Assembly (NCBI GenBank): GCA_021781415.1
Contig: JAJXWW010000214.1
Span: 25,407-89,406, forward strand
Length of the DNA stretch: 64,000 nt
From: Planctomycetota bacterium
GTDB lineage: Bacteria; Planctomycetota; Planctomycetia; Gemmatales; Gemmataceae
Direction: 5' to 3'
The translations under genes were made by a program, and so were the position numbers. Of the stretch, positions 16,346-25,173 are shown piece by piece; the first letter of the stretch is position 1; each line of letters begins with the position of its first letter. The notes beneath the pieces were generated by a model. The model saw nothing but the letters and a program-made list of their open reading frames with translations. It was not told the origin of the DNA and did no database searches.

Positions 16346-17836
16346 CTAAACAGGGTCTAATATATCTTTTATGACGGCTCCATGCACATCGGTCAGGCGG
16401 CGTTCGTTGCCGTTGTGATAAAAGGTCAACCGTTCGTGGTGGAGACCCAGAAGGTGGAGGATCGTGGCGTGGAAGTCGTAGATGGTAGCGACTTTCTCGA
16501 CCGCTTGGTGGCCGAACTCGTCGGTAGCGCCGTGGCTGAACGGCTTCTTGACGCCCGCGCCGGCCAGCCAGACGGTGAACCCCTTGGGATTGTGGTCGCG
16601 TCCCTGCGCGCCCTTCTGGAACGTCGGCATCCGGCCGAACTCGGTGGACCAGACGAGCAGCGTGTCGTCGAGCATTCCACGACTTTTAAGGTCCGTTAAG
16701 AGTGCCGCGGCCGGTCGATCGAGGATGGGGCCGTGACGGTCGTAGTCGATCTTCAATTGCCGGTGGCCGTCCCAATTGCCTACCCCCTCGCCCATCGCAT
16801 ACGCTCCGTTGAAAATCTGAACGAAGCGAACGCCTCGCTCCAGCAAACGTCGGGCAAGAAGACAATTGCGCGCGAAACCGGCCAAGAGCGGATTCTTGTG
16901 TGTGGTGCCATAGAGGTCGTGAACGGCCTTGCTCTCACGCGCCAGATCGCCGGCTTCCGAGGCGCTCAGCTGCATGCGCGCGGCCAACTCGTAGGACGCG
17001 ATCCGCGCGCTTAGCTCGGTGTCGCCGGGATTCTGTTTCAGATGTTCGTCGTTGAGCAGTTTGAGGAAGTCGGAAGCGTCTCGCTCGGATTGCGGCTTCA
17101 GGCGCGCGGGCCGGACCAAATTGGGAATGGGCTTATCGGCATTGAAGGCGGTGCCTTGGAAGACGGCCGGGAGAAAGCCGTTACTCCAGTTGGCCGGGCC
17201 GATTTGTGGCACGCCGCGCGGATCGGGAATCGCCACGAACGCCGGTAGATCGCGGTTGTCCGTGCCCAGCGCATAGCCGACCCAAGCCCCCATGCTTGGG
17301 AAGCCCTCCATCGTAAAGCCGGTGTTCATCTGTGACTCGGCCGGACCGTGCGTGTTCGATTTCGCCGTCATCGAATGAAGGAAGCACATCTCATCGACGC
17401 GCGCGCCTAAGAGAGGCAGTAAATCGGACGTGTACTTGCCACTTTGACCTCGCTGCCGAAAGGCGTAGGGACTTTTCGCCAAGCCTCCGTTGGCTCCTTG
17501 GAATGTGACCAGCTTATCGCCGCCGGGCATCGGTTGGCCGTCGTGCTTGATTAGTGCCGGCTTATAGTCCCAGGTATCGAGATGGCTGCACGCGCCGGAG
17601 CAGAATATCTGCACGACGCGCTTGACGCGCGGCGGGAAGTGCGGCGGTCGCGCCGCCAACGGTGACTGTGGGTGAATTTCGGGACGCCACGGGGTATTCT
17701 CGCCCGCCAACCCCTGTTCCGCAAGTAAACTCGCCAGCGCGATGCCACCCAGACCTCCGCCCAGATCGGAGAGAAAATCCCGGCGATGGAGCAGCCGCCG
17801 ACCAAACGAAGAGAGAATCGGTTTCATGTCGCTCAT
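16346..17836 (-). CDS. DUF1501 exported protein (sulfatase-like fold)
   Basis: The 496-residue protein begins with a twin-arginine-like leader, [25 protein letters not shown], then follows the standard DUF1501 pattern: [22 protein letters not shown], an internal [55 protein letters not shown] region and a final [20 protein letters not shown]. The histidines and aspartates of the alkaline-phosphatase-like fold are present, but no reaction has been firmly assigned to the family, which is greatly expanded in Planctomycetota. In other genomes it often follows a DUF1549/DUF1553 cytochrome-like gene; none is adjacent here. ATG at 17836 follows GAGG; it starts 17 bases after the GNAT gene's stop. 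Confidence 0.88.
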   Translation of the reverse strand: MSDMKPILSSFGRRLLHRRDFLSDLGGGLGGIALASLLAEQGLAGENTPWRPEIHPQSPLAARPPHFPPRVKRVVQIFCSGACSHLDTWDYKPALIKHDGQPMPGGDKLVTFQGANGGLAKSPYAFRQRGQSGKYTSDLLPLLGARVDEMCFLHSMTAKSNTHGPAESQMNTGFTMEGFPSMGAWVGYALGTDNRDLPAFVAIPDPRGVPQIGPANWSNGFLPAVFQGTAFNADKPIPNLVRPARLKPQSERDASDFLKLLNDEHLKQNPGDTELSARIASYELAARMQLSASEAGDLARESKAVHDLYGTTHKNPLLAGFARNCLLARRLLERGVRFVQIFNGAYAMGEGVGNWDGHRQLKIDYDRHGPILDRPAAALLTDLKSRGMLDDTLLVWSTEFGRMPTFQKGAQGRDHNPKGFTVWLAGAGVKKPFSHGATDEFGHQAVEKVATIYDFHATILHLLGLHHERLTFYHNGNERRLTDVHGAVIKDILDPV

Positions 17837-17853
17837 TATACCTCGGCGAGCCG

Positions 17854-18759
17854 TCAGGGCCAAATCGCCAGATAGACGAGACGGCCATCGTAGGCTTCAA
17901 AACCCATCGATCCATACAGTTTCCGAGCCGGTTCGTTGCGTGCATCGACGGAGAGGGTGACCGCGGGGACATCGGCGGCGCGGGCGGCGCACAGTGCGTG
18001 GAGTAAAATCTCACGCCCCATGCCGCGCCCCCTGGCCTCTGGGACGATACCCATGTAAGCCAACTCCCAATCGCCGCTGTCTGGCATCTCGGTCATCAAG
18101 AGTACACCTACCGGCGATGTCCCTTCACATGCCAGCCACCAACGCTCTGGAGAAAACGCGCCCTGCGCGCGATGCCCCGCCACCACATCGTCGATGGTGC
18201 GAACGCCGTTGATCTCCGGACAATCCAGCGTACCCTCATAGGTTCGAGCCAGGGTGCTGCGAAAAGCCTCGTCGTTGTCGGTATAGGGGTGAAACGCCAA
18301 GCGAGCGGGCAGATGCAACGAATGGACGGGAAGGTTCAAATCGTGGCGCAGGTAGAACAAGCGCGTCACCTCGGTGAACTCATTGCGCAACAACGAGGCG
18401 GCGAGGAACTGCTCGTTGGGTTCGAGCAGCGTTTGCGCCAGCTGAACTCCTCCTTGCCGCAGCCAAGAAGTAGCATGACGCAGCAGGGCATCTTCCCAGT
18501 CGGTGCGATGCGCGTCCACAACGCCGGGCGGCCATACCAGCGCGCTGCGTCCAGGGACTTGCAGACAAACGATCGCGCCGTGTAATTCCGTGCAATCGCG
18601 CAAAACGAAGATGCCTCGCGGATCGAGTTCGCCGCGCTGAAGCAGGTGAAGGGCATTGGCGCAGCGGCGTTCGCGCTCTGCTTCGGGCAGATAATGGAAG
18701 AGGCGGCGAAAGGCCGGTCCCCAATCTTCGGTGCGCGCCGGTTCCGGTACGGCAGCCAT
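17854..18759 (-). CDS. GNAT-family acetyltransferase with two GNAT-like halves
   Basis: The 301-residue product has a complete C-terminal GNAT domain: acetyl-CoA pyrophosphate loop in [21 protein letters not shown] (about residues 228-248), then [20 protein letters not shown] and [10 protein letters not shown]. The N-terminal half ([32 protein letters not shown]) resembles a degenerate second GNAT fold, an arrangement also seen in mycothiol synthase-like proteins. The acceptor cannot be predicted. The ATG follows GGAGAGGAAACG. It precedes the DUF1501 gene by 17 bases, so they may share a transcript; a functional link is not evident. Confidence 0.8.
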   Translation of the reverse strand: MAAVPEPARTEDWGPAFRRLFHYLPEAERERRCANALHLLQRGELDPRGIFVLRDCTELHGAIVCLQVPGRSALVWPPGVVDAHRTDWEDALLRHATSWLRQGGVQLAQTLLEPNEQFLAASLLRNEFTEVTRLFYLRHDLNLPVHSLHLPARLAFHPYTDNDEAFRSTLARTYEGTLDCPEINGVRTIDDVVAGHRAQGAFSPERWWLACEGTSPVGVLLMTEMPDSGDWELAYMGIVPEARGRGMGREILLHALCAARAADVPAVTLSVDARNEPARKLYGSMGFEAYDGRLVYLAIWP

Positions 18760-18837
18760 CGTTTCCTCTCCGAGCGCGGGCGATAGGATGCAACCTATGC
18801 AGCTTCAGCGTGCGATGCAAGCGAATGCGAAAACGAA

Positions 18838-18865
18838 CAGACCCCGGAACGAGTCCAGGGTCTGT
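18838..18865 (-). terminator. Hairpin after the cysteine-rich protein gene
   Basis: A 12-bp inverted repeat with one mismatch (18838-18849 with 18854-18865, 4-base loop) lies 30 bases beyond the stop of the minus-strand gene at 18896. Read on the minus strand the stem is followed by TCGTTTTCG, a short T-rich tract, so an intrinsic terminator is plausible. Confidence 0.5.
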
Positions 18866-18895
18866 CGTGACGAGGGTGAAGACGCTCGGTAGATT

Positions 18896-19279
18896 TCAAG
18901 GGTGGGCACAGCTTTGGCAGCCGCGCGAACAAGAGTTCGAGAAGGTCGGCGCGATGCCGCTGCCTTCGACGCATCGCGGATTCTGAAAGTAGAGATACGG
19001 CGGCACTAAACCCTTATATCGGCAACTGGCACACCAATCCGTGCAAGAGCAAACGTGTTCCTTGGGCCGATAGGTGGCCCAGACCAAGAGTTTGTGCAAC
19101 AGCGAACCCTGCGTTTGACAGCCGTTGCCGCAACCGGAACAACCTCGATTGGTGCGACAACCGGAACACTGGGAACACGCTCTCATCGGGACGACCTTGC
19201 TCGTCGCGTTGTCTTCCGCCGCGCAGGACAGACTCGTTGTCAATATCAAGGTCAGGAAGGCGGCCAGGGTCAGTTTCAT
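18896..19279 (-). CDS. Small cysteine-rich secreted protein
   Basis: The 127-residue protein starts MKLTLAAFLTLILTTSLSCAAED, a clear signal peptide. The mature part holds about 14 cysteines in spaced pairs and triplets: RACSQCSGCRTNRGCSGCG, then VCSCTDWCASC and finally NSCSRGCQSC. Such density implies either metal binding or disulphide cross-linking in the cell envelope. I do not recognise the family. The open frame extends upstream into the 90-bp tandem repeats, but those residues merely translate the repeat. Upstream lies the repeat block; no obvious partner gene. Confidence 0.65.
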   Translation of the reverse strand: MKLTLAAFLTLILTTSLSCAAEDNATSKVVPMRACSQCSGCRTNRGCSGCGNGCQTQGSLLHKLLVWATYRPKEHVCSCTDWCASCRYKGLVPPYLYFQNPRCVEGSGIAPTFSNSCSRGCQSCAHP

Positions 19280-19430
19280 CTCGCGTTTCCCCGTTCGGCG
19301 TCTCGACTCATCTCCGCACTCTAAGATTCGGCAAAAAGCAAGCGGTGAGAGCAATCCAATCGGCGAAAGCGACCAGATTGCCCAAGCCGAACCGTTGTAT
19401 TGGGGAGAAATGGAATCTTCGGAACATCTT

Positions 19431-19610
19431 ACCGCGAGGAGAAATCGAGTGTAAATCCCTCGGAGCCGGAAGCGTGAGCGACGGTTCTTTAGGCCGTCGC
19501 GCACGCTTCCGGCTCCGATTACCGCGAGGAGAAATCGAGTGTAAACCCCTCGGAGCCGGAAGCGTGAGCGACGGTTCTTTATGCCGTCGCGCACGCTTCC
19601 GGCTCCGAAC
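19431..19610. repeat. Two tandem 90-bp repeats, each with a long hairpin
   Basis: Units at 19431-19520 and 19521-19610 are identical at 86 of 90 positions. Each contains a hairpin with 24-nt arms that pair except at one position (first unit 19461-19484 with 19494-19517; second 19551-19574 with 19584-19607). A further right-hand fragment follows at 19611-19625. The stem core GGAGCCGGAAGCGTGAGCG also occurs in a variant at 57002-57097. The block fills the gap between the cysteine-rich gene and the TIM-barrel gene, both on the minus strand; the remaining bases between 19280 and 19430 show no gene. Confidence 0.85.
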
Positions 19611-19627
19611 GCTCACGCTTCCGGCAA

Positions 19628-20620
19628 TTAACGAAACGCCCGATCGTCGCGGCGTGGAGCAGCCTCGAAGTCGAGCCGTTTGAGGAATTGACACGCCTCG
19701 GCCGCGCCGAATGCTGGGTCCATGTCGGGGTCTTTCCATTCGACCGACAGCGGGCCATCGTAGCCGATCTCGTGGAGGGCGCGCACGATGGACTCCCAGT
19801 CGATGCCGCCGCGTCCCGGCGAGCGCGGTTGCCATCCCCGCCGCGGATCGCCGTAGGGGAGATACGAACCGAGGAGACTCGTGCGTCCGTTGAGGTGGAT
19901 CGTCATGTCCTTGATGTGGACGTGGAAGATGCGGTCGCGGAAGTGGCGCACAAACTCGACCGGATCGACGCCGATCCAATGCAAATGGCTGGCATCGAAA
20001 GTGAATCCGAACTCCTCGCGCCCGTGAATCGCATCGAGAACGCGCTCGGCGCTGTACAGATCGAAGGCGATCTGGCCGGGATGGACCTCAAAGGCATATT
20101 TGAGACCGCATTCCTGACACATATCGAGAATGGGATTCCAACGGTGGGCGAAGTCGCGCAGCGCTTCTTCGACGACGGTGTTGTTGGGAGCCGGATAGCC
20201 TGCGACGTAAGACCAGATCGGTGAGCCGGAGAACCCGCTTAAGACGCTGGCACCGAGTTTCTGGGCGGCGCGCGCGGTGTCGAGCATCTCTTGAACGGCG
20301 CGTTCGCGGACGCCTTCGGGGTCGCCGTCGCCCCAGACGTAATCGGGAACGAGAGAGCGGTGGCGTTCGTCGATGACATCGCAAACCGCCGCGCTGACGC
20401 GATGGGCGCTCACGACGGGCGCGATCAGTTCAAGGCGATTCATCAGGTTCAGTTTTTGCGGTGCATAATCTTCGTCGCTGAGAGCGCGCTGCACTTCGAG
20501 ATGGTCGCCCCAACAACAAAGCTCCAAGCCCTGATAACCCCATTCGGCGACTTGGGAGGCCAACTCTTCCAAGGGAGTTTCGGACCATCCGCCGGAATAC
20601 AAGAGGATCGGTCGCGGCAT
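19628..20620 (-). CDS. TIM-barrel protein, sugar phosphate isomerase/epimerase family
   Basis: A 330-residue xylose-isomerase-like (AP endonuclease 2 fold) TIM barrel. Recognisable points are the first strand LEELASQVAEWGYQGLELC, metal-site regions EVHPGQIAFDLYSAERVLD, FTFDASHLHWIGVD and FHVHIKDM, and the last strand GPLSVEWKDPDMDP; the Glu/Asp/His set for a divalent metal is present. These enzymes act on keto-sugars, inositols or similar substrates, unspecified here. The frame is open to 20848, but the added part is proline/arginine-rich shadow; ATG at 20620 starts the fold directly. It lies downstream of the membrane-protein gene, separated by a hairpin. Confidence 0.85.
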   Translation of the reverse strand: MPRPILLYSGGWSETPLEELASQVAEWGYQGLELCCWGDHLEVQRALSDEDYAPQKLNLMNRLELIAPVVSAHRVSAAVCDVIDERHRSLVPDYVWGDGDPEGVRERAVQEMLDTARAAQKLGASVLSGFSGSPIWSYVAGYPAPNNTVVEEALRDFAHRWNPILDMCQECGLKYAFEVHPGQIAFDLYSAERVLDAIHGREEFGFTFDASHLHWIGVDPVEFVRHFRDRIFHVHIKDMTIHLNGRTSLLGSYLPYGDPRRGWQPRSPGRGGIDWESIVRALHEIGYDGPLSVEWKDPDMDPAFGAAEACQFLKRLDFEAAPRRDDRAFR

Positions 20621-20645
20621 AGGGATTCCGTTGTAGAGGGCGGAT

Positions 20646-20682
20646 CGTCGGGTGGGTCTCGTCGTGCGATTCCCACCCGACG
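20646..20682 (-). terminator. Hairpin after the 20691-22535 gene
   Basis: Arms at 20646-20656 and 20672-20682 form a perfect 11-bp stem with a 15-base loop, 8 bases past the stop of the upstream minus-strand gene and before the TIM-barrel start. A terminator is likely from position alone; no T run is visible. Confidence 0.45.
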
Positions 20683-20690
20683 GACTCCCT

Positions 20691-22535
20691 TTAGATTTCG
20701 GTACTCTCGGGTTTGGGGGGCGTCGGTGACGAGGGCGGCTCCGCCTCGGTTGGGGGCGAAGACGAGGAGGGCGCGGGCGGAATCGCCGGAGGCGATTCTG
20801 GAATCGACGAGGCTGCGGGCGGAGGCGTGCGCAAAGTGGGAGGCTCAACCATCGTCAGCGACGAGGCCGATTTACTCTCCGAAGCGACAGGAGCAACCGG
20901 CGGCGTGAAATGTCCGCCATACGGTCCCTCGTTATCGTCTTCCTCCAGATACACTTCGTCCATCTCCGCCGCATCGACGTGGCGGCGCATGAGCAGATAG
21001 ATGATGGTGCTGGCGCTCCAGAAATAGCTGTAGCCGAATCCGAGCAACAACAAAAAGACTAGGCCCAGCCAGATGGCGACGAGAAACGCTCCGATCTTGT
21101 TCCAGGTGTGCAGGCGATCCCGCGATTGGTCGGGATCGCCGAAATAGTCGTCGTAGACGGCCTGCTGGATCTCGCCGTTCTCCACAATCTTACGTCCCTC
21201 GACCGTGGCTCCTTCCAAAAGCAGCGTCCGCCAGCCGAACGAAGTGGGAGAATAGACGAACAAATAGGTCGGCTCGCGGTTGGCCACGGAGACGAACGGC
21301 GTTTTCGACACGCTCCACTTGGCCAGATAAACGGTGAGCGAACCCATGAAGCCGACGAAGAAGACCAACACGGCCCCGTAAGCGATGGCCACGATCGTGT
21401 ACCAAGCGTAATGCCACGGCTTCTGATAGACGTAGCTGTAGGAACGGCTGACGGCCTCCCAGCTATCGGTTCCCTCGGTGCTGATGGTAGCGGACATCAG
21501 CGGCCAACCGACCAGACCGACGAGCGTGACGGCCATAACCAGACCGCAAATCAGCATCAACCACCACAACAAACCGTCCACTACCACATCGCCGACCACT
21601 GGAATCATGTGGAAGAGACCGAACAGCATCGTGAAAAACAGCACGAGAAACACGAATGCAAGCGGAAACAGCGGTGCAATCAGATAGGAAACGATGCGCT
21701 TGAACGTGAAGCGAACGGCTTCGCGCAGGCCGATCTTCTCGCCGCGCGTTGCCTGCACGGCAGCAATGCGCGTGATCGCTCCGCCAAACAATGCCCACGT
21801 CGCCAAGGTCCACAACAGTACGCAGAGGAAGTAGACCGACGTGTATCCCGTCGTGCGCGGGCTAAAGAAAAAGATGATCGGGCGAACGAACTTCACGAGC
21901 GGCTCGATCATCACCAACATCTGATCGCGGAGGAACCAGTCCCAAAAGCGACCCGCCTCCCACGGAATCCCAGCCTGTCCGGTGACGAGCAGATAGGGAT
22001 TGGGTCCGCGATTCTCCCACCACGGCCAAGTCGAAAGAGCGGCATATTGCTTGAGCTTGCCCAACTTCGTCCGATAGAGACGCTTCTGGGCCTCGTTCAT
22101 GTCCTTGCCTTCGATCGCTTTTTCGAGAGCATCTCCTTGCTTGTCGCCCAGGTCTTTGAAGGATTCGTATTCCTCCGGGCCGTTGGCCAGATCGTCCACC
22201 GTGAACCTTTGTCCCGCCGAGCCGATACCGGCCGATTCGTACATGAGATTCCATTCGTCCCGTTCGCGTCGGAAATCGGCCCACGCCTTTTGCTTATCGG
22301 GACTTTTGATGCTGCGATCTCCGCCGCTCTCCCAAGTGGGCGGCGCGGTATTGAAGCGAACCACGACGAAGAACCAAGCCAGCAGCCACCAGCCGAACGC
22401 CATCGTCAGAATGCCGCCAGCCGCCAACAGCAGCTTGTTTAAATCCAGCGCAATCTGAAAGCCGCGGAACAACTCCGTCCAGGGCAACAATTGTCGCCAC
22501 GTCGCCTCGCGTCCGTCGATCTTGTCCTCGGCCAT
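20691..22535 (-). CDS. Large membrane protein with proline-rich tail
   Basis: About 614 residues. Several strongly hydrophobic helices are visible: AAGGILTMAFGWWLLAWFFV near the N terminus, YFLCVLLWTLATWALFG, LFPLAFVFLVLFFTMLFG, GLLWWLMLICGLVMAVTLVG, AIAYGAVLVFFVGFMGSLTV and FLVAIWLGLVFLLLLGFGY. Between helices 1 and 2 lies a long charged segment (about residues 50-180). The last 80 residues are acidic then Pro/Ser-rich with low complexity. No domain with a known reaction is recognised; conserved in Planctomycetota is my impression only. The ATG at 22535 follows AGGAG by 5 bases; an ATG at 22548-22550 is less well placed. Confidence 0.7.
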   Translation of the reverse strand: MAEDKIDGREATWRQLLPWTELFRGFQIALDLNKLLLAAGGILTMAFGWWLLAWFFVVVRFNTAPPTWESGGDRSIKSPDKQKAWADFRRERDEWNLMYESAGIGSAGQRFTVDDLANGPEEYESFKDLGDKQGDALEKAIEGKDMNEAQKRLYRTKLGKLKQYAALSTWPWWENRGPNPYLLVTGQAGIPWEAGRFWDWFLRDQMLVMIEPLVKFVRPIIFFFSPRTTGYTSVYFLCVLLWTLATWALFGGAITRIAAVQATRGEKIGLREAVRFTFKRIVSYLIAPLFPLAFVFLVLFFTMLFGLFHMIPVVGDVVVDGLLWWLMLICGLVMAVTLVGLVGWPLMSATISTEGTDSWEAVSRSYSYVYQKPWHYAWYTIVAIAYGAVLVFFVGFMGSLTVYLAKWSVSKTPFVSVANREPTYLFVYSPTSFGWRTLLLEGATVEGRKIVENGEIQQAVYDDYFGDPDQSRDRLHTWNKIGAFLVAIWLGLVFLLLLGFGYSYFWSASTIIYLLMRRHVDAAEMDEVYLEEDDNEGPYGGHFTPPVAPVASESKSASSLTMVEPPTLRTPPPAASSIPESPPAIPPAPSSSSPPTEAEPPSSPTPPKPESTEI

Positions 22536-22879
22536 GAATGCTCCTTCCATCCGTTGATCTTCGTTCGTAGCCCGTAGTCCGCAGCAAGTGGCTTAGAGAA
22601 CTCCGGCCAACTCGAAGCTGCGGAAAAAATCTCGGCGAGCGGGAGGCGTAAGTCCCCTGATTGTTACGGTGAGGGTCTTGCGCACCTCAGCTCGCCCGAT
22701 GAATCCCTAGCGTTAAGAACTACGAACTACGGTCAAAACTGTCAAAGTGGGGGCATTATAAGAGGTCGAAGCGGCTTTGGAAACGGAGAGAGAATCGAAG
22801 CAAAAACCGCCGGTGCCATCGCATTTTACAATGCGACGACCCCGGCGGATCGGGAAGGTGGAGGTTTCTAGCTTCCGGC
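22536..22879. other. Intergenic region before the 20691-22535 gene
   Basis: This 344-base gap holds no credible gene. It contains a degenerate inverted repeat (GGCGAGC at 22634-22640 with its complement at 22690-22696) enclosing partly complementary GC-rich sequence, similar in style to other hairpin repeats here, and the terminator of the BBP7 gene (listed separately). The promoter of the membrane-protein gene should be in the last 150 bases, but I cannot point to boxes. Confidence 0.4.
22802..22848 (-). terminator. Intrinsic terminator of the BBP7 gene
   Basis: Read on the minus strand, CCGCCGG (22848-22842) pairs with CCGGCGG (22813-22807), an inner TCGCAT/ATGCGA stem lengthens the hairpin, and the stem is followed directly by TTTTTG. 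It starts about 30 bases after the stop at 22880. Stem plus T run makes this a good intrinsic terminator. Confidence 0.8.
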
Positions 22880-24103
22880 TCAGAAGACAATGGCGACCGT
22901 CACCTGGAAGCCGTTAAAGAAGCGAGCGATGTCGGTGTACTGCGGCGACAAGGAGCTGTAGTTGAAGTCCACCGGCTGAGGCGAGGCCACCGTGTTGAGG
23001 AACATGAAGAAGTCGTAACCGGCTTGGACTTGCACGCCTTCCAACGGATACCACATGATGCTCGGCGTGATTTGGAACTCCGGAACGGCCCGCCACATGG
23101 TTCGACCGCGCTTGTTCTCTGGGCCGCCGCGATCCCCGCGCTGATAGTCCACCGACGTGCGAACCACATCCATGAACCCCGCGACGTTGGTGTTCAACAT
23201 CGCCGCGAAACCCCAACCCATGTACCATTCTTGTTGCAACCCGGCGAACACACCGTACATACGGTTGTCCACCTGATTGTTGTAGATTCCCTGGTAAATC
23301 GGCGACGAGTTGCCGAACGAATCGAGGTCGGTCGTGATCCAGCGATACTTGTCCTCGATCCAGAACCATCGCGGGCCAACCAGAGCCGACGCACGATACG
23401 TTTCGGTTTCGTAGAACGGCTTGCGATACTGCAACTGCGCCTGTTCGGCCCGTTGCCACAAGACTTCGGTCATCGTGCTGGCACCGTTCCAGATACCGTA
23501 GACGCTGTACGGGCCGCCTTGGGAAATCTTCTGCGGCGCACCGGCGAAATCGCTGGGATAGCCGAAGACGTAAGAAGTCAAGAACGTATTCGATTGATCG
23601 GAGTTAAACTGATAGTTCGGCGGCGACAAGGTGGCCGAGGCGCGGTATTGCGACTCGCTGATCCACCAAAAGCTGCCGGTGATCGACGAACCGTCGCCGA
23701 ACTTCCATCCCACTTCCAGTTGGAAGCCGGGAACCCAAGTGTACGGTCCCGCCACCTGTCCGGCGTCCAAGGCGTTGTTGCGAGGACCGATGAAGGTTCC
23801 CGCCGAACCCGCCGCGTTGAGGACGGTATCGTCGGTGACGACGAAGCCGCGCACCGCGATTTCCTGTCCCTTGATGGGATTCGTTTGATTGTACATTTGA
23901 TAGGTCGCCGCCATGAACAACCCGCCCACCTCCGGATGCGTGCTGCCGAGTGGATACGGCAACTGCACGGCAGGAGGTGCGTAGCCAGTGGCCATCCCAC
24001 CTTGAGGCCACGACTCCTGAGCGAGGGTTTTACCCGGCGACAGCACAGTTAGAGCGGCCAGCACGGCCAACACTCCTGCTCCCCAGACGCTCTTTATTCG
24101 CAT
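22880..24103 (-). CDS. BBP7-family outer-membrane beta-barrel protein
   Basis: The 407-residue protein has a signal peptide (VWGAGVLAVLAALTVLSPGKTLAQ) and then the alternating hydrophobic/aromatic pattern of a beta barrel, ending in a terminal strand FQVTVAIVF with C-terminal Phe as is typical of outer-membrane proteins. Segments such as GPRWFWIEDKYRWI, YGVFAGLQQEWYMGWGF and YPLEGVQVQAGYDFFMFLNT match the planctomycete BBP7 (beta-barrel porin 7, formerly DUF1551) group. It argues for a Gram-negative-type outer membrane. The start is uncertain: ATG at 24103 has GGGGAG upstream and gives a good leader; ATG at 24112 is an alternative. It lies downstream of the TPR gene's terminator and is probably monocistronic. 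Confidence 0.85.
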   Translation of the reverse strand: MRIKSVWGAGVLAVLAALTVLSPGKTLAQESWPQGGMATGYAPPAVQLPYPLGSTHPEVGGLFMAATYQMYNQTNPIKGQEIAVRGFVVTDDTVLNAAGSAGTFIGPRNNALDAGQVAGPYTWVPGFQLEVGWKFGDGSSITGSFWWISESQYRASATLSPPNYQFNSDQSNTFLTSYVFGYPSDFAGAPQKISQGGPYSVYGIWNGASTMTEVLWQRAEQAQLQYRKPFYETETYRASALVGPRWFWIEDKYRWITTDLDSFGNSSPIYQGIYNNQVDNRMYGVFAGLQQEWYMGWGFAAMLNTNVAGFMDVVRTSVDYQRGDRGGPENKRGRTMWRAVPEFQITPSIMWYPLEGVQVQAGYDFFMFLNTVASPQPVDFNYSSLSPQYTDIARFFNGFQVTVAIVF

Positions 24104-24284
24104 AAGCCCCATCTCCCCCGTGACCGAGCGCATGGCCCGTTCCCCCCGCACACCATTCCCCATGCCGCTGTCCTCGCTTTGGGACAATCGGCATTGTTAC
24201 CTATCGGCAAAGATAGAATTGCTACATGAGGAAAAGTCTGCCCGATCGTAACAACCGGCCTAATCCGAATGAAGTGGCAAAAAA

Positions 24285-24356
24285 AACGGTTCGCCGCGAT
24301 GCGTGGCGGAGTGCGGGAATGATTCCGTACCCCGCCACGCATCGCGGCGAACCGTT
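24285..24356 (-). terminator. Intrinsic terminator of the TPR-protein gene
   Basis: Perfect 25-bp inverted repeat (24285-24309 with 24332-24356); the 22-base loop is itself partly self-complementary. On the minus strand the stem ends directly in a run of T residues opposite the A run at 24279-24286. It starts 18 bases after the stop at 24375. This is the clearest terminator in the window. Confidence 0.88.
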
Positions 24357-24374
24357 GAAGGCGCGACGAGCGAG

Positions 24375-25148
24375 TTACTTCTTCTTGCTCAAATCCATCA
24401 CCTTGCGTTGGGCTTCCTCGACGCGCTTGGGATCGATTTCGTGCGTGGTGATGTCGCGGTAGATTTCCAACGCATGTCCGCGCTCGCTCTGATAGCGTTC
24501 GTAAAGTCGGGCCGCGCGCAGGCGCGCGTCGAATTGCGTCTTGCTATTCCACTGGAAACAGCGCTCGAAGTAGATGGCGGCGTGATCGTACTGGCGGAAC
24601 GCCTTGCTCTCGTAAATGTCGCCCAGCTGATAGGCGGTATCGCTGATCTTGTCGCTCTGCGGATAATTGGTCAGCAGTTGTTGGAACAGCAACTCGGCGC
24701 GGTGTTGATTGTCGATGAAGTCCTGTCCGTAGCCGCGATCCTTGAACTTCAAGGCTTGACGGTACAATTCGTTGGCTTCCGGGACGTTCTTGTCTCCGGG
24801 CAGAGTCGGCGGCGGCACGACGAGGTCGAGGCGAAACGGATATTTGTTGATGCGGTGAAATTGCACCAATTCTTCCTCGGCCCAGCGCGCCCGTTCGATG
24901 TCTCCCATGCCGATGTAATAGGCCCGGAGCGCTTCCATCGTACTCTGATACTCCTTGCGCGCGGACAGCAAGCGCTCGACCAACTGCAGATCGCCTTTGC
25001 CGGCGGGCCGCTTGGCCGCGCCAGCCCCCGGTTCGACGGCGTCCGACGTGGACAAGACGAAAAGGAGGCCGAGCGATGAGGCGAGGAAGAGCGTCCAACG
25101 CGCTCCCCAAACAACGGATCGTACCGAGAACCAACAACATCCGCGCAT
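24375..25148 (-). CDS. Exported TPR-repeat protein
   Basis: A 257-residue protein with an N-terminal hydrophobic signal/anchor (WTLFLASSLGLLFVLSTSDA) and helical repeats resembling tetratricopeptides: ANELYRQALKFKDRGYGQDF, AELLFQQLLTNYPQSDKISD, TAYQLGDIYESKAFRQYDHA and AIYFERCFQWNSKTQFDARL. The spacing and the NYPQSDKISDTAYQLGDIY motif resemble outer-membrane assembly or Tol-Pal-type TPR proteins (YbgF/BamD-like), but a specific role is not supported. The ATG follows GAGGAGAGGCGAAT. It starts 25 bases after the PIN-TRAM gene's stop, likely one operon, and ends at a strong terminator. Confidence 0.75.
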   Translation of the reverse strand: MRGCCWFSVRSVVWGARWTLFLASSLGLLFVLSTSDAVEPGAGAAKRPAGKGDLQLVERLLSARKEYQSTMEALRAYYIGMGDIERARWAEEELVQFHRINKYPFRLDLVVPPPTLPGDKNVPEANELYRQALKFKDRGYGQDFIDNQHRAELLFQQLLTNYPQSDKISDTAYQLGDIYESKAFRQYDHAAIYFERCFQWNSKTQFDARLRAARLYERYQSERGHALEIYRDITTHEIDPKRVEEAQRKVMDLSKKK

Positions 25149-25173
25149 ATTCGCCTCTCCTCGTCCAATCGTT

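Noticed and set aside
19431..19610. Possible CRISPR array
   Set aside because: Only two tandem 90-bp units with no unique spacers; each unit is a hairpin and a related copy occurs elsewhere.
21108..22442. 444-codon open frame on the plus strand
   Set aside because: Antisense to the membrane protein gene; charged, His-rich sequence typical of shadows of hydrophobic genes.
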